Below are positions 8,882 to 19,691 of a stretch of 64,000 nucleotides of DNA, piece by piece. How positions within the stretch are numbered: the stretch's first letter is position 1; each line of letters begins with the position of its first letter. The notes beneath the pieces are model-generated. The model was not told the DNA's origin, ran no database searches, and saw only the letters and a list, made by a program, of their open reading frames with translations. The position numbers were made by a program, and so were the translations under genes. The stretch spans positions 3,720,001-3,784,000 of the forward strand of contig CP079103.1 of assembly GCA_019285755.1 (NCBI GenBank), read 5' to 3'. This stretch comes from Chitinophaga sp. E66. GTDB taxonomy: Bacteria > Bacteroidota > Bacteroidia > Chitinophagales > Chitinophagaceae.

Positions 8882-11800
8882 ATGAATTTGTATGTAGAAA
8901 ACTGCAACTTCATCGACCCCCGTTTGGAAAAAAAAAGGCAGCCCCCAAAACCCGGGCCGTCTCGTCTCAACTGGTTGATTATGAGAATATCCATCCTGGC
9001 CATCTTATTGACATTCAACGGCATACTCCTGGCAGCCAGCGGCGCCGGCCAGGATATCCGTAAAGTGATCGTATCGGTGGACCTGAACAATGTATCGCTA
9101 CGGCAGGCCCTGCGGCAGATCGAATCGCTGGCAGACTGCTCATTTACCTACAAAACCCGCGACATCGAGGGCCATGGCAACATTACGTACCGCGCAGACG
9201 GCATTCCCGTCGGCAAGCTGCTGGACGCCCTGCTGCTGCCCAAAGGCCTGCGGTACGAACAGATGAGCGATCACATCGTCATCAAGAAAGCGCCCGCCTT
9301 CACGGCGGTACCCGAAGCGCAGCCAGCGCAGGTTCCGCAGTTCGATGGCGGCATCCGCGGCGTCGTCCGCACATCGGACGGCAAACCCCTCCCCTTCGCC
9401 ACCGTTCAGATCGCCGGTACTACCCAGGGCGCAGTGGCCGACGCTGAAGGCCGGTATAGCATCGGAGGAGTAAAGGCGGGCACCTATACCCTGAATGTCA
9501 CCGCCATGGGGCATCAACAGCAAAGTACGACCGTTACGGTGACCGATGGCTTCGCCGTCGCCGACTTCACCATGGAAGAAAATAACCAGCAATTGTCGGA
9601 AGTCGTAGTAACGGCGCTGGGCATTAAGCGCGACGAGCGCTCGCTGGGATATGCCCGCCAGGGGTAAAAGGTGAAAACCTTACCTACACCAAAGAGAATA
9701 ACGTCATCGGCTCCCTCGCCGGCAAGATCGCCGGGGTGCAGGTGACCGGCGCATCCGGCGCCAGCATGGGCGGTACGCAAAGATCAAGATCCGTGGCGTG
9801 AATGCGCTCGACGGCTCCGGCCAACCGCTCATTGTCGTAGATGGTACCCCATTTCCAACGCCAACTACGCCGGCATGGACGGCGCCGATTATGGTAATAT
9901 CTCGCAGGATATTAACCCGGAAGACGTGGAGTCCGTTGAGGTGCTGAAAGGGCCGGCCGCTTCGGCGCTGTACGGTATCCGTGGCCAGTACGGCGTGATC
10001 ATGATCACCACAAAAAAGGCAATAAAGGACTGAAGAAAGTAGCCGTCACCCTCAACAGCGCGTTCTCCCTCGAAAAAGCCGGCAACTTCATGCCCATGCA
10101 GAATATTTATGGAGGCGGGTCCACACAGAACTGGAGCACCAACGCACAGGGACAGAAAGTGGCGGGCATGAGCGTAGACGAAAGCTGGGGCCCTAAAGCA
10201 GACGGCACCGAAGCCCGGCAGGTATTCAGCTATTACCCGCAAGACCCTACCTATGGACAGGTTACCCCTTCGTGGCGTACCCGGATAACATCAAGGACTT
10301 CTACGAAACAGGCTATACCTTCAACAACGGCGTTAATGTAACGGGCGGCAATGAAAACACCGCCTTCCGCCTCAGCTATAACAATACCAGCATCGGCGGC
10401 GTAGAGCCCAATACCTGGCTCAGAAGGAACAACCTGGGTTTCAGCGGTTCGCTGGACATTGTGCCCAAGCTGACCCTCACTACCAACCTCAACTACGCTA
10501 ATAACAAGGCCCAGCGTCCGAAACAGGGCTCGGAAGACGGAGCGAGGTTCATGGTACAGTGGTTCCAGCGGAGCATGGATATGCGCCGGCTGAAGGATTA
10601 CCGCTATCCGGACGGGCGCATCCTGGGATGGAGCATTTCCACGCCCACCACTGCCAATCCCCTGCCGCGCCTCACGAACTGGAACAACCCCTACTTCCTG
10701 GCCTACGAAAGCCCCGCCAACGATGACCGCGACCGGTTCTTCGGCGACGTGGGCCTGACCTACGAAGTGCTCCTGGCCTTAAAGTCAGCGGCTTTGCCCG
10801 CGGCGATATGTTTACGCAGAATATAGAATCGCGCCACGGTTTCGGTGGCCTCGGCCTGCCGGAATACAACGTCGGCAAGTACCAGAATACTGAAATGAAC
10901 TATGAGTTCCTCGCGCAATACAACAAGTCCTGGGGCGACCTTTCCTGAATGCCAATGTGGGCGGTAATGCTTACCACCGCAAGTATACCTACATGACCGG
11001 TTCAACGGTGGGAGGACTGAACAGCCCGGACTATTTCAACCTGGCTGCATCGGTAGACAGGCCCGATATCGCGAACTATATTCTCGAAAAGAAAATCAGG
11101 AGCATGTATGGCCTGGTATCTTTCGGGTTTAAGAACCGGTACTTCCTCGAAGCCACCCTTCGCAACGACAATTCCTCCACGCTCATACAGGGCAATAACT
11201 CTTACTGGTATCCTTCCTTCTCCGCCAGCTACGTCTTCAGCGACGACCTGAAATGGAAACCATTGTCGTATGGCAAACTCCGCCTCAGCTATGCGCAGGC
11301 CGGTAGTGATCTGGGCGTTTACCAAACCAACGGCGACCTGGCCATCGGCACCGTCTACACCCTGCCGCCACCGGATGGCGAAACGGTCAATACGATCTAT
11401 GTGCGCGACGTACTGCTGAATCCTGACATCAAGCCCGCTTTCGCGCATTCTTATGAAGCCGGCGTGGACCTGAAGTTCCTGGATAACAGGTTAGGGCTGG
11501 ACTTTACCTGGTACCTGCAGAAAAACGTGAACCAAATCCTGCCGCTGACATTGTCCAGCACGAGCGGCTACGCCAGCACCATTATCAATGCCGGTATGAT
11601 CCGCAACAAGGGAATTGAAGTTTCATTGAGTGCCACGCCGGTCCGCAACAGCTTCTTCACCTGGCAGACCCTATTCAACTTCAGCCGCAACCGCAGCATG
11701 GTAGTTGAGCTGGCGGATAATGTCAATGTATACCTGCATGACAATACGCGTTATTCGCAGGTCGATAGCTACCTCAACTCCTACGTAGGCGAAGAATTCG

Positions 11801-12477
11801 GTAGCCTGATCGGCAAAGCATACCAGCGCGATTCCGCAACTGGAATGATCCTGTTGGATAACAACAACATGCCGATGTATACGGCCGCTACCCATAATTT
11901 CGGAACCGTATTGCCAGATATGACGGGCGGATGGCAGAATACCTTCCGTATCTGGAAATTCGATGTGGGCGCGATGATCGACTGGCAGAAAGGCGGACAG
12001 TTCTTCAGCCGTACCGCGATGCTTGCCCACAAGACCGGCATCGCTCCGGCTACCGCCGAAATGAACGACCGCGGCAAGAACGTGCGCGACCCGATAGCTG
12101 ACGGCGGCGGCGTGAAAGTGAAAGGTATCTCCAATTCCACCAAACAATACGTGGAAGCTTACGTAGATGCCAAAACCTATTACCGCACGCATTTGGGCAC
12201 ACACGTTTACGAAGAATGGCTCATGGATGCATCCTACATCAAGCTGCGCGAGCTGCGGCTGGGATATACATTCGAGAAGAAGGACCTCGGCAGGCTGCCC
12301 ATCCAGAGCATCAACCTGGCCTTCATCGCCCGCAACCCGGCTATGATCTGGCAGAAAGCGCCTAAGGGACTGGATCCGTCCGAATTGTCGGCCGGCGCCA
12401 ATTCCATCAGCTGGCGCGAAAGCGGGCAGGCCAATACTGTCCGGTCTTATGGTGTAAATCTCATCGTTAACTTTTAA
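8882..12477 (+). CDS. SusC/RagA-family TonB-linked outer membrane protein with STN domain (about seven frameshifts)
   Basis: Outer-membrane beta-barrel that imports a nutrient with its SusD partner, energised by TonB. After a long N-terminus comes a signal-like helix (LAILLTFNGILLAASGAGQ). Next is an STN domain (VSVDLNNVSLRQALRQIES), which in this class signals to FecR. Then follow a carboxypeptidase-regulatory-like domain (GVVRTSDGKPLPFATVQIAG), the plug (LAGKIAGVQVTG, then PLIVVDGT and VEVLKGPAASALYG) and the barrel, ending VRSYGVNLIVNF. Frame breaks are near 9664, 9781, 9850, 10013, 10268, 10796 and 10946; each is repaired by one base in a homopolymer. Repaired length is about 1200 residues. 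The substrate cannot be told from sequence; there are no glycoside hydrolases nearby. Confidence 0.93.
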
Positions 12478-12489
12478 AACCGACCCATC

Positions 12490-13893
12490 ATGCGAAAAAT
12501 CAATATGCTGCTTTTTTCCGCCGTGCTGCTGGCCGGTTGTGATAAATTCGGGGACATCAACGTCAACCCCAACCTGCCATCAAAAGCCTCCAACACACAG
12601 CTCATCGCCAATGCGCAGCTGATGCTGCCGGTGTTGCAGGAAGTACCGCAGGGTGAATTCTATGCACAGTATCTCATGGAAACGCTCTACCCGAACCTTT
12701 CCTTTTATACCGAGCCATCCGCCAGCTTTTACACGCTGTACAACGATCCGCTCATGAACCTGGAAACTGTGCTCACGAAGCCGGAGATACTGCCCGCAGA
12801 CGGGCCGATGGCCAATCAGCTCGCTGTAGCCAAAGTGCTGAAGGCTTACTTCTTCTGGCATATCACCGACCGCTGGGGCGACGTTCCCTATTCTCAGGCC
12901 CTCAAAGGCAAGGAAGGAAACACCACGCCTGTGTACGATACACAGGAATCTATCTACAACGCGTTGTTCGCATTGCTAACGCAGGCTACTTCCGAGTTCG
13001 TAGCCGGCAATATCACGAACGATATTATCTACGGTGGTAATCCTGACCGTTGGAAAAAGCTTTCCAACACGCTGCGCCTCCTCATGGCATTGCGTATGTC
13101 TGAAGTGGCGCCCGATAAAGCCCGCGATGAATTCCAGAAAGCGGTTACCGCCGGCGTAATGACAGAGATGAAAGACAATCTCACATTCAACAACCTGGCA
13201 GACGCCAACAACGAAAGTTACTGGTACAACCAATGGGATGAGGATAGATTGGGCCGTGAATGGTGGGCGCCTACCGAATTGCTGGTAAACACGCTCAAAG
13301 CTGCCAATGATCCCCGCCTGCCGGTATATGCAACCGCGCGCGACAAAGACGGCACGTATGTGGGATTACCCTATGGCAGCCTCGACGGTTCCACGCTCGC
13401 CAACTTCTCCCTGCTGGGTGAAGCCGTTAGAACGCAAAACGCTCCCGTTTATCTCGTCACCTACGCACAGGTGCTCTTTGCACTCGCGGAAGGTACCAAA
13501 CGCGGATGGCTCACCGGCGGCGATGCCAAGGCCAAAGAATATTACGATGAAGCTATCAAACAGTCCCTCATCCAGTGGACCGGCAACAATACCGGCCATG
13601 CCGCGCTCATTGCCGAACCCTCTGTGGCTTATACCCCGGCGAACGGCTTGCAGCAGATCGCTATCCAACGTTGGGTACACCTGTACATGCATGGCTTCGA
13701 AGCCTGGGCTGAATACCGCAGAACAGGGTTCCCGGCGCTTGTGACAGTCGACGGAAAGGCCGTGCCCACCCGTCAGGCTTACCCGGCCGACGAATCCTTC
13801 AACAACGGCGATAATTACCGTGCGGCCATCAGCCGGCAATTCGCCAATTCGGGAGATAATCCTTACGGGAAACTGTGGTGGGACAAGAACTAA
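12490..13893 (+). CDS. SusD/RagB-family nutrient-binding outer membrane lipoprotein
   Basis: An intact frame of 467 residues. The N-terminus MRKINMLLFSAVLLAGC is a lipoprotein signal. DKFGDINVNPNLPSKAS and the helical repeats that follow (YFFWHITDRWGDVPYSQALK, then WKKLSNTLRLLMALRMS) are typical of the SusD-like group that includes SusD_like_2 proteins. Close to the C-terminus WVHLYMHGFEAWAEYRRTGF is another family signature. It sits on the cell surface as the lid of the preceding SusC barrel and binds the substrate. It starts 12 bp after the SusC stop and ends at a strong terminator, so the module sigma-FecR-SusC-SusD is closed here. No catabolic enzymes are attached. Confidence 0.92.
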   Translation: MRKINMLLFSAVLLAGCDKFGDINVNPNLPSKASNTQLIANAQLMLPVLQEVPQGEFYAQYLMETLYPNLSFYTEPSASFYTLYNDPLMNLETVLTKPEILPADGPMANQLAVAKVLKAYFFWHITDRWGDVPYSQALKGKEGNTTPVYDTQESIYNALFALLTQATSEFVAGNITNDIIYGGNPDRWKKLSNTLRLLMALRMSEVAPDKARDEFQKAVTAGVMTEMKDNLTFNNLADANNESYWYNQWDEDRLGREWWAPTELLVNTLKAANDPRLPVYATARDKDGTYVGLPYGSLDGSTLANFSLLGEAVRTQNAPVYLVTYAQVLFALAEGTKRGWLTGGDAKAKEYYDEAIKQSLIQWTGNNTGHAALIAEPSVAYTPANGLQQIAIQRWVHLYMHGFEAWAEYRRTGFPALVTVDGKAVPTRQAYPADESFNNGDNYRAAISRQFANSGDNPYGKLWWDKN

Positions 13894-13940
13894 TCACTGA
13901 AGCTGAAGGTTACAACAAAAAAACGGAACGCCATATGATC

Positions 13941-13975
13941 AACGCGCTGCCACCATCGGCAGCGCGTTCGTTTTT
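13941..13975 (+). terminator. Intrinsic terminator of the first SusC/SusD module
   Basis: An 11-bp perfect stem, AACGCGCTGCC (13941-13951) with GGCAGCGCGTT (13958-13968), has a 6-nt loop, then CG and five T's. Confidence 0.88.
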
Positions 13976-13990
13976 GTGCCGTCAAACCCT

Positions 13991-13998
13991 TAACTTTG
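13991..13998 (+). promoter_or_regulatory. Putative -7 box for the serine dehydratase gene
   Basis: TAACTTTG matches TAnnTTTG. A TTG at 13974-13976 is only 14 bp upstream, shorter than usual. If used, the leader to the GTG start at 14017 is very short, and the upstream TTG at 13996 cannot be the start codon. Confidence 0.4.
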
Positions 13999-14016
13999 AA
14001 GGCTAAACCTGATATT

Positions 14017-15413
14017 GTGCCACACGAGTGCATTTCCGTATTTGACATCTTCAAGATCGGCGTTGGCCCGTCCAGCTCCCACACGCTGGGCCCCTGGCGC
14101 GCCGCCATGCGTTTCCTCGATGAAATGAAAACCAGGGCAAGCTGGATGAGATCAGCAAATTGTCCGTTCTCCTGTATGGTTCCCTCGCCAAGACGGGCCA
14201 TGGCCACGGCACAGATATCGCCGTGCTCCTGGGCCTTTCGGGCGATGATCCCGTTACCTTCGACGTCAACCTGATCGATTCCAAGATCGACGGCATCCGC
14301 CGCGACCGCAAACTGCACTTGCGCGGGGAGCGGTTCATCGACTTCGATCCCGTGACCGACATCGCATTTCTGTACGAAGAATCCCTTCCTTTCCATCCCA
14401 ATGCGCTGACCTTCCTTGTGACGCTGCATAACGGCGAACAGCTGGCGGCCACGTATTATTCCATCGGCGGCGGATTCGTCGTAAAAGAAGGCGAAAACGG
14501 AGGCGGCGGCAGCCATGTAGACCTCCCCTTCCCGATAGACACCGCGCGGCAGCTGTTGCAATGGTGCATCAAGACGGGATATTCCATTTCCGAACTGGTC
14601 ATGGAAAATGAACACGCCTGGCGCAGTGAAGCTGAAACCAAGGCTGGCGTAAATAAGATATGGGAAGTGATGCGCGACTGCACTTACCGGGGTTGCCATA
14701 CCACCGGCGTGCTTCCCGGTGGCCTGAAAGTTGGCCGCAGGGCAGCGGCGCTGAACAAGAAACTACTAAAAGGCAGGGAATATAGCGATTATAACTCCTG
14801 GATCGAAGCCATCCGCGCGGGTGGCCAGCATTTCTCCTATACGCTCGACTGGGTGAGCTGCTTCGCCCTGGCCGTGAACGAAGAGAACGCGTCCTTCGGC
14901 CGCGTGGTTACGGCGCCGACCAATGGCGCCGCCGGCGTTATCCCTGCCGTGCTCCAATACTACATCGCCTTCTGCGACGGGCTTCACGAGGAGCGTATCC
15001 AGCAGTTCGTGCTGTGCGCTTCGGAGATCGGCAGCATTTTCAAGAAAAGAGCGACGATCTCGGCGGCCATGGGCGGATGCCAGGCGGAGATCGGGGTGTC
15101 TTCCGCCATGGCGGCGGCCGCTCTGACCGAATGCCTGGGCGGATCGCAAAGGCAGGTACTGATGGCGGCGGAAATCGCCATGGAGCACCACCTGGGCCTC
15201 ACCTGCGACCCAATCGGCGGCCTGGTGCAGGTACCCTGTATCGAACGCAACACCATGGGAGCCATCAAGGCCATTACGGCCAGCCAGCTCGCCCTGCAAA
15301 GCAACCCCGAACTGGCGAAAGTATCGCTGGACGCGGTGGTGAAAACCATGTGGGATACGGCGCTGGACATGAATTCCAAGTATAAAGAGACATCAGACGG
15401 GGGCTGGCGGTGA
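14017..15413 (+). CDS. sdaA: L-serine ammonia-lyase (iron-sulfur type, one frameshift)
   Basis: Deaminates L-serine to pyruvate and ammonia using a 4Fe-4S cluster; cytoplasmic. The N-terminal beta domain reads [20 protein letters not shown], then [13 protein letters not shown], the family signature. The C-terminal alpha domain has [39 protein letters not shown] and [19 protein letters not shown], which carry the cluster-binding Cys residues. The break near 14128-14131 (AAAA, one A short) restores [15 protein letters not shown]. Repaired length is about 465 residues, normal. I chose the GTG start because [11 protein letters not shown] normally follows the initiator and a promoter-like box overlaps the only upstream alternative (TTG). 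Confidence 0.93.
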
Positions 15414-15475
15414 ATATTCCCATCAGTTTGCCGGAATGTTAAGCGAATAATACCTTATAAATAACAAATTCCTAT

Positions 15476-15483
15476 TATATTTG
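15476..15483 (+). promoter_or_regulatory. Putative -7 box before the 15.5-kb gene
   Basis: TATATTTG matches TAnnTTTG and lies 23 bp before the start codon, in an AT-rich gap after the serine dehydratase. No clear -33 TTG is present. Confidence 0.45.
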
Positions 15484-15506
15484 TATCCTATAAACGTCAC
15501 CCGATT

Positions 15507-16054
15507 ATGCCGACAAGTAAGGAATTGTTATTTATTTTGATCATCGCCGGGGCGGTAGTGCTCGTGGTGTGGACGATCAAGGACCTTGTAAAAAAGGGCG
15601 AAAAGCAGGATAAGGAGAAGGAAGATAAAGCCATTCAGCCGAAGAGCGACGCTTCCCTTCAGACATTGTTCTGCCTTTGCAGTTGCAGGCCTACGAGCGC
15701 ATTATTCTCTTCGTGGAGCGCATTGCGCCGCAGAATCTTATCGGCCGTGTGAACCAGCCGGGCTTTACCGTACTGGATATGCAGATAGGCCTCGTATCGA
15801 ACATCAAATCGGAGTATGACCACAATGTTTCGCAGCAGATCTATGTGGCGCCATCTGCCTGGGAAGCGGTAAGGACCGTAAAGGAACAAACCATTTCCAT
15901 CATCAACCAGCTCGCCCTTAAACTTCCGCCCGACGCGCCTTCCATCGAGCTGAACAAGCAGATCCTGGAGCTGTTCATGCAGCAACCGGAATCGCCTTCC
16001 GATATCGCGGCCGAGATCATTAATGCCGAAGCGCGGAAGCTCATGAAGAAATAG
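15507..16054 (+). CDS. Conserved membrane-anchored protein of Bacteroidota (DUF7935-like, one frameshift)
   Basis: The N-terminus MPTSKELLFILIIAGAVVLV is a single transmembrane anchor, followed by a strongly charged linker (KDLVKKGEKQDKEKEDKA). After a frameshift near 15664 the cytoplasmic part continues LPLQLQAYERIILFVERIAP, QNLIGRV, then YDHNVSQQIYVAPSAWEAV and TVKEQTISIINQLALKLPP. This pattern is common in uncharacterised Bacteroidota proteins and I associate it with the family named DUF7935, without certainty. Length after repair is about 183 residues. It is a monocistronic unit with its own -7 box and a bidirectional terminator that it shares with the convergent peptidase gene. Confidence 0.65.
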
Positions 16055-16074
16055 CGGTAAACAACAATACCAAC

Positions 16075-16105
16075 AAAAAGCCCCGGTGAATCACCGGGGC
16101 TTTTT
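16075..16105. terminator. Bidirectional intrinsic terminator
   Basis: AAAAAGCCCCGGTGA (16075-16089) and TCACCGGGGCTTTTT (16091-16105) form a 15-bp perfect stem with A and T tracts at its ends. It therefore works in both directions, between convergent genes. Confidence 0.9.
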
Positions 16106-16107
16106 AT

Positions 16108-17006
16108 TCAGGTATGTTTCTTCCGGATCATTTCGTTGAGGAGGTAACCTTGTCCGTTGAAATGGATATAAAGCGGTTCGGACGCGTACCAGGGCTTGTC
16201 TGCCTGTTTGCGGTGCACCTGGATATGGAGATGTGGCTCAGCGCTGAATCCGGAGTTGCCTACACAGGCCAGCGGCTCTCCTGTTCTCACTTCGTCTCCT
16301 TCCTTTACCATGACGGTCCCCTGTTTAAAGTGGCCCATAAATACGTAATATTCGCCGGCATCGATGAGGACGGCGTTCATGTTTTTGGGGCCCCGTTTCA
16401 TATTGGGCGGGATGTTATCAGGATCGTCGCCATTGGCTCTTATGACGCGGCCGGCGCAGGGACTGTATACCGTATCGCCGAAAATGGCGTAATCTTCCAG
16501 GTCTTTGGAGAATATGGTATTCGCCCGGTTCCCCAGCTGTTGAGCTTCACGATATCCATGGCGTATATAGCGCCCCTCAGGCTGAAATGAAATACATTGG
16601 AGGGTAAGCCCTTCCCGCCCTGGATGACGAAATACCGGCCCTTTTTGAGGGGAAAATCGAGCTCTACCGTGCGGGGATGCCCGTCGTTCCCGTAAAGTAT
16701 AACACCACTGCCAGTGTCAGCACAATTGTGAACGCCAGCCGCACGTAAGGCTGCCTGGCCGGCAGATCTCCTTTTCGCCTGATCACGTACCAAAGGAAAC
16801 AGCAAAGGTAAATCCCGCCGAAGATGTATTTAAAATAAATGCTACCGTAAACCCATACCCCGTACAGGTACACGAAGGTCGCCAGGAAGCGGATAATAAC
16901 GTGGTGTACAACGCGTCGGGAAAGGGTCTCCGGCGCCGCGGCGCATCAGCAATATGCTCAGAAATGCCAGTCCAAGGGTAAGCCCCAATAACAAATAAGC
17001 AATCAT
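16108..17006 (-). CDS. M23-family metallopeptidase-like membrane protein (at least three frameshifts)
   Basis: The N-terminal part has several hydrophobic segments: [40 protein letters not shown] and [17 protein letters not shown] periplasmic M23/LytM-like domain follows: [18 protein letters not shown], then [36 protein letters not shown] and [13 protein letters not shown]. The HxH zinc motif (HLH) and the Asp of the first motif are present. The His expected four residues before that Asp is Ile (IYAMD), so catalysis is uncertain unless an indel hides it. Frames change near 16540, 16700 and 16905. Repaired length is about 300 residues. It is divergent from the mutase gene that follows. Possible roles are peptidoglycan hydrolysis or a non-catalytic LytM factor. 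Confidence 0.72.
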
Positions 17007-17060
17007 GGCCAGTCAACAAAATTTCCCGCAATTTATCGTTTTTACCCTAACATTGTAAAT

Positions 17061-18610
17061 ATGGAAAAGCCAATCAAGACCGATTCGGGTATCGAAATCC
17101 GGCCCTTATATACGACGCCGGTACCGATGGACGAGCTGCCCGGACGTTTCCCTTTCACCCGGGGCATCCACGCCACCATGTACCGCGACAAACTCTGGAC
17201 CATGCGCCAGTACGCGGGCTTCAGCACAGCGGAAGCATCCAATAAAGATACCACTACCTGCTCAGCCAGGGCGTAATGGGCCTGAGCGTCGCCTTCGACC
17301 TGCCCACCCAGATCGGGTACGATTCCGACCATGCCATGGCGGAAGGCGAGGTCGGCAAAGTGGGCGTAGCCATCGATTCGCTGGAAGACATGGAAACGCT
17401 TTTCGCGGGCATTGAACTGGAGAAGGTCTCCACTTCCATGACCATCAACGCCACCGCATTCATCCTCCTCGCGTTTTACATCGCCCTGGCAAAGAAACAG
17501 GGGCCGATCTTACGAAGATCTCCGGGACCATCCAGAACGATATCCTCAAAGAATACGCCGCCCGCGGCACGTTCATCTACCCGCCACAACCTTCCATGCG
17601 GCTCATCACCGATATTTTCGACTATTGCAGCCGTGAGGTGCCCAAATGGAACACTATTTCCATCAGCGGGTATCATATCCGCGAGGCGGGCGCCAATGCC
17701 GTACAGGAGCTGGCATTTACGCTTTCCAACGGCAAGGCCTACCTGAAGGCAGCGCTGGAAAAAGGATTAGACATCAACGTATTCGCCAAGCGCCTCAGCT
17801 TCTTCTTCAACGCGCACAACCACCTGTTCGAAGAAGTCGCCAAGTTTCGCGCGGCGCGCAATATGTGGGCCCATATCACCCAGAACCTCGGCGCCACCGA
17901 TCCCAAGGCGCAAATGTTGCGCTTCCACACGCAGACCGGCGGCTCCACCCTCACGGCCCAACAGCCGCACAACAATATCGTGCGGGTGGCCGTACAGACC
18001 CTGGCCGCTACACTGGGCGGTACACAGTCTCTCCATACCAACGGTTACGATGAGGCCATTTCCTCCCTACCGAATCCGCCGCCCGCATCGCCCTGCGAAC
18101 GCAGCAGATCATCGGGTACGAAAGCGGCATCGCCGATACGGTAGACCCGCTGGCCGGCTCCTACTATGTGGAAGCCCTCACCAAAGAAGTGGAAGAACGC
18201 GCCTGGGAGCTCGTGCATAAGATAGACGCCATGGGCGGCTCCGTAAGCGCCATCGAACAGGGCTTCATCCAGGACGAGATCGCACGGAGCGCTTATCAAT
18301 ACCAACAGGAAATTGAGCGCAACGAGAAGATCATCGTGGGCGTAAATAAATTCGTTGTCGAAGAGGAAGCCGATACCGAGGTTTTCCGGATCGACGACAG
18401 CATCCGCAAGCTCCAATCCGAAAAACTGGCCGGGCTCCGCTCCCGCCGCGATAACACGAAAGTGCAATCTTTGCTTTCGGCCATCGCTGAACGCGCAGGC
18501 ACTACAGACAACCTCATGCCGCTGGTGGTGGAGGCTGTAGAGCATTACGCCACCCTTGGAGAAATCGCCGATACCCTCCGCAATGTTTGGGAGAATACAA
18601 GGGTATTTAA
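17061..18610 (+). CDS. Methylmalonyl-CoA mutase-family protein, large (substrate-binding) subunit (four frameshifts)
   Basis: Barrel subunit of an adenosylcobalamin-dependent acyl-CoA mutase. The sequence has [59 protein letters not shown], and [20 protein letters not shown], all canonical. The protein ends after about 517 residues without the C-terminal B12-binding domain (no DxHxxG), so a separate small subunit is expected elsewhere. Breaks near 17245, 17505, 18066 and 18591 are each repaired by one base in A, G or C runs; the last restores WGEYKGI and the stop at 18608-18610. Methylmalonyl-CoA is the most likely substrate, but ethylmalonyl- or isobutyryl-type mutases share this layout. Confidence 0.9.
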
Positions 18611-18642
18611 TTTTGTTATCTTGCAGCCAGTTTTTGAACCAC

Positions 18643-19537
18643 ATGAATCGGATCGACTATCAGCAATGCCCGGTTTGCCAATCGGACCGCATCAGCCACA
18701 AGCTGACCGCTAAAGACTATACCGTATCGCAAGAAAAATTCGACATCTGGGAATGCGCCGCCTGTACGGTTCGCTTCACCCAGCATGTTCCTCCCATCGA
18801 AGCCATCGGCGCGTATTACCAATCCGCCGAATATATCTCCCATTCTGATACCAAAGAAGGATTGATCAACCGTATGTATCACAGCGTCCGGAAGATCACT
18901 ATGCGTTCCAAACAGAACTGGGTGAAAACGGCGGCCGGCGTTAAAACCGGCAACCTCCTCGATGTGGGCAGCGGCAGCGGCGCATTTCTCCATCATATGA
19001 AACAGCTGGGCTGGAACGTTACCGGCCTGGAACCCGATGCCGGAGCCCGTGAAAACACAAAGAAGCTATATAACATCGATGCGCTTCCCATACACGAGCT
19101 ATTTACGCTGGAAAACGGTCAGTACGACTGTATCACCATGTGGCATGTGCTCGAACACGTGCATGATCTCCATGGCTACCTGGAGAAGCTGAAGCAGCTG
19201 CTGAAACCCGGCGGCGCCCTGCTGGTTGCCGTACCCAACTATACCAGTACAGACGCCCGGCTTTACGGCGAATACTGGGCGGCGTACGATGTTCCCCGCC
19301 ATCTCTATCACTTCTCCCCGTTTCCATGGACGTGTTGATGCAAAGCCACGGTTTCACGATAGCACAGAAGCACCCCATGGTGTTCGACGCCTTTACGTAA
19401 GCCTGCTCAGCCAGCATTACAAAACGGTCAAACCCGGCATGATCGCCGGCGGGTGGAAAGGCTTCCGCTCCTACTGGAAGGCCTGGCGGCATGTGAATAA
19501 ATGCAGTTCTATCGTGTATGAAATGAAGGTGAAGTAA
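18643..19537 (+). CDS. Class I SAM-dependent methyltransferase with N-terminal Cys pairs (two frameshifts)
   Basis: The N-terminus MNRIDYQQCPVCQSDRISHK and a second pair at WECAACTVRF form a probable zinc-binding CxxC/CxxC module. The Rossmann SAM-binding motif is GNLLDVGSGSGAFLHHMKQLG at about residues 104-124, followed by VTGLEPDAGA and the acidic motif YDCITMWHVLEHVHD. This layout is seen in methyltransferases that act on sugars or small molecules; the substrate is not predictable. Breaks near 19318 (CCCC) and 19393 (TTT) restore HFSPVSMDVLMQSHGF and FDAFYVSLLSQHYKT. Repaired length is about 298 residues. It starts 32 bp after the mutase stop, so the two may be cotranscribed. Confidence 0.85.
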
Positions 19538-19600
19538 TTATACCCAGATTCATGTTATTATCCACCCCAGTGTGCATTCGCGCACCGGAGTATTATTAAT

Positions 19601-19634
19601 TTGGTTTCCCATTATGCCAAAATATATAAATTTG
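19601..19634 (+). promoter_or_regulatory. Promoter-like element before the AT-rich secreted-protein gene
   Basis: TTG at 19601-19603 (in AATTTGG), 23 bp, and TAAATTTG at 19627-19634 fit the Bacteroidota promoter pattern. It lies 58 bp upstream of the ATG at 19692. Confidence 0.5.
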
Positions 19635-19691
19635 TAAAATATACCTTAACCCGATTTCCTAATCCTATATATTTTAAAGCAACCCTTACTT

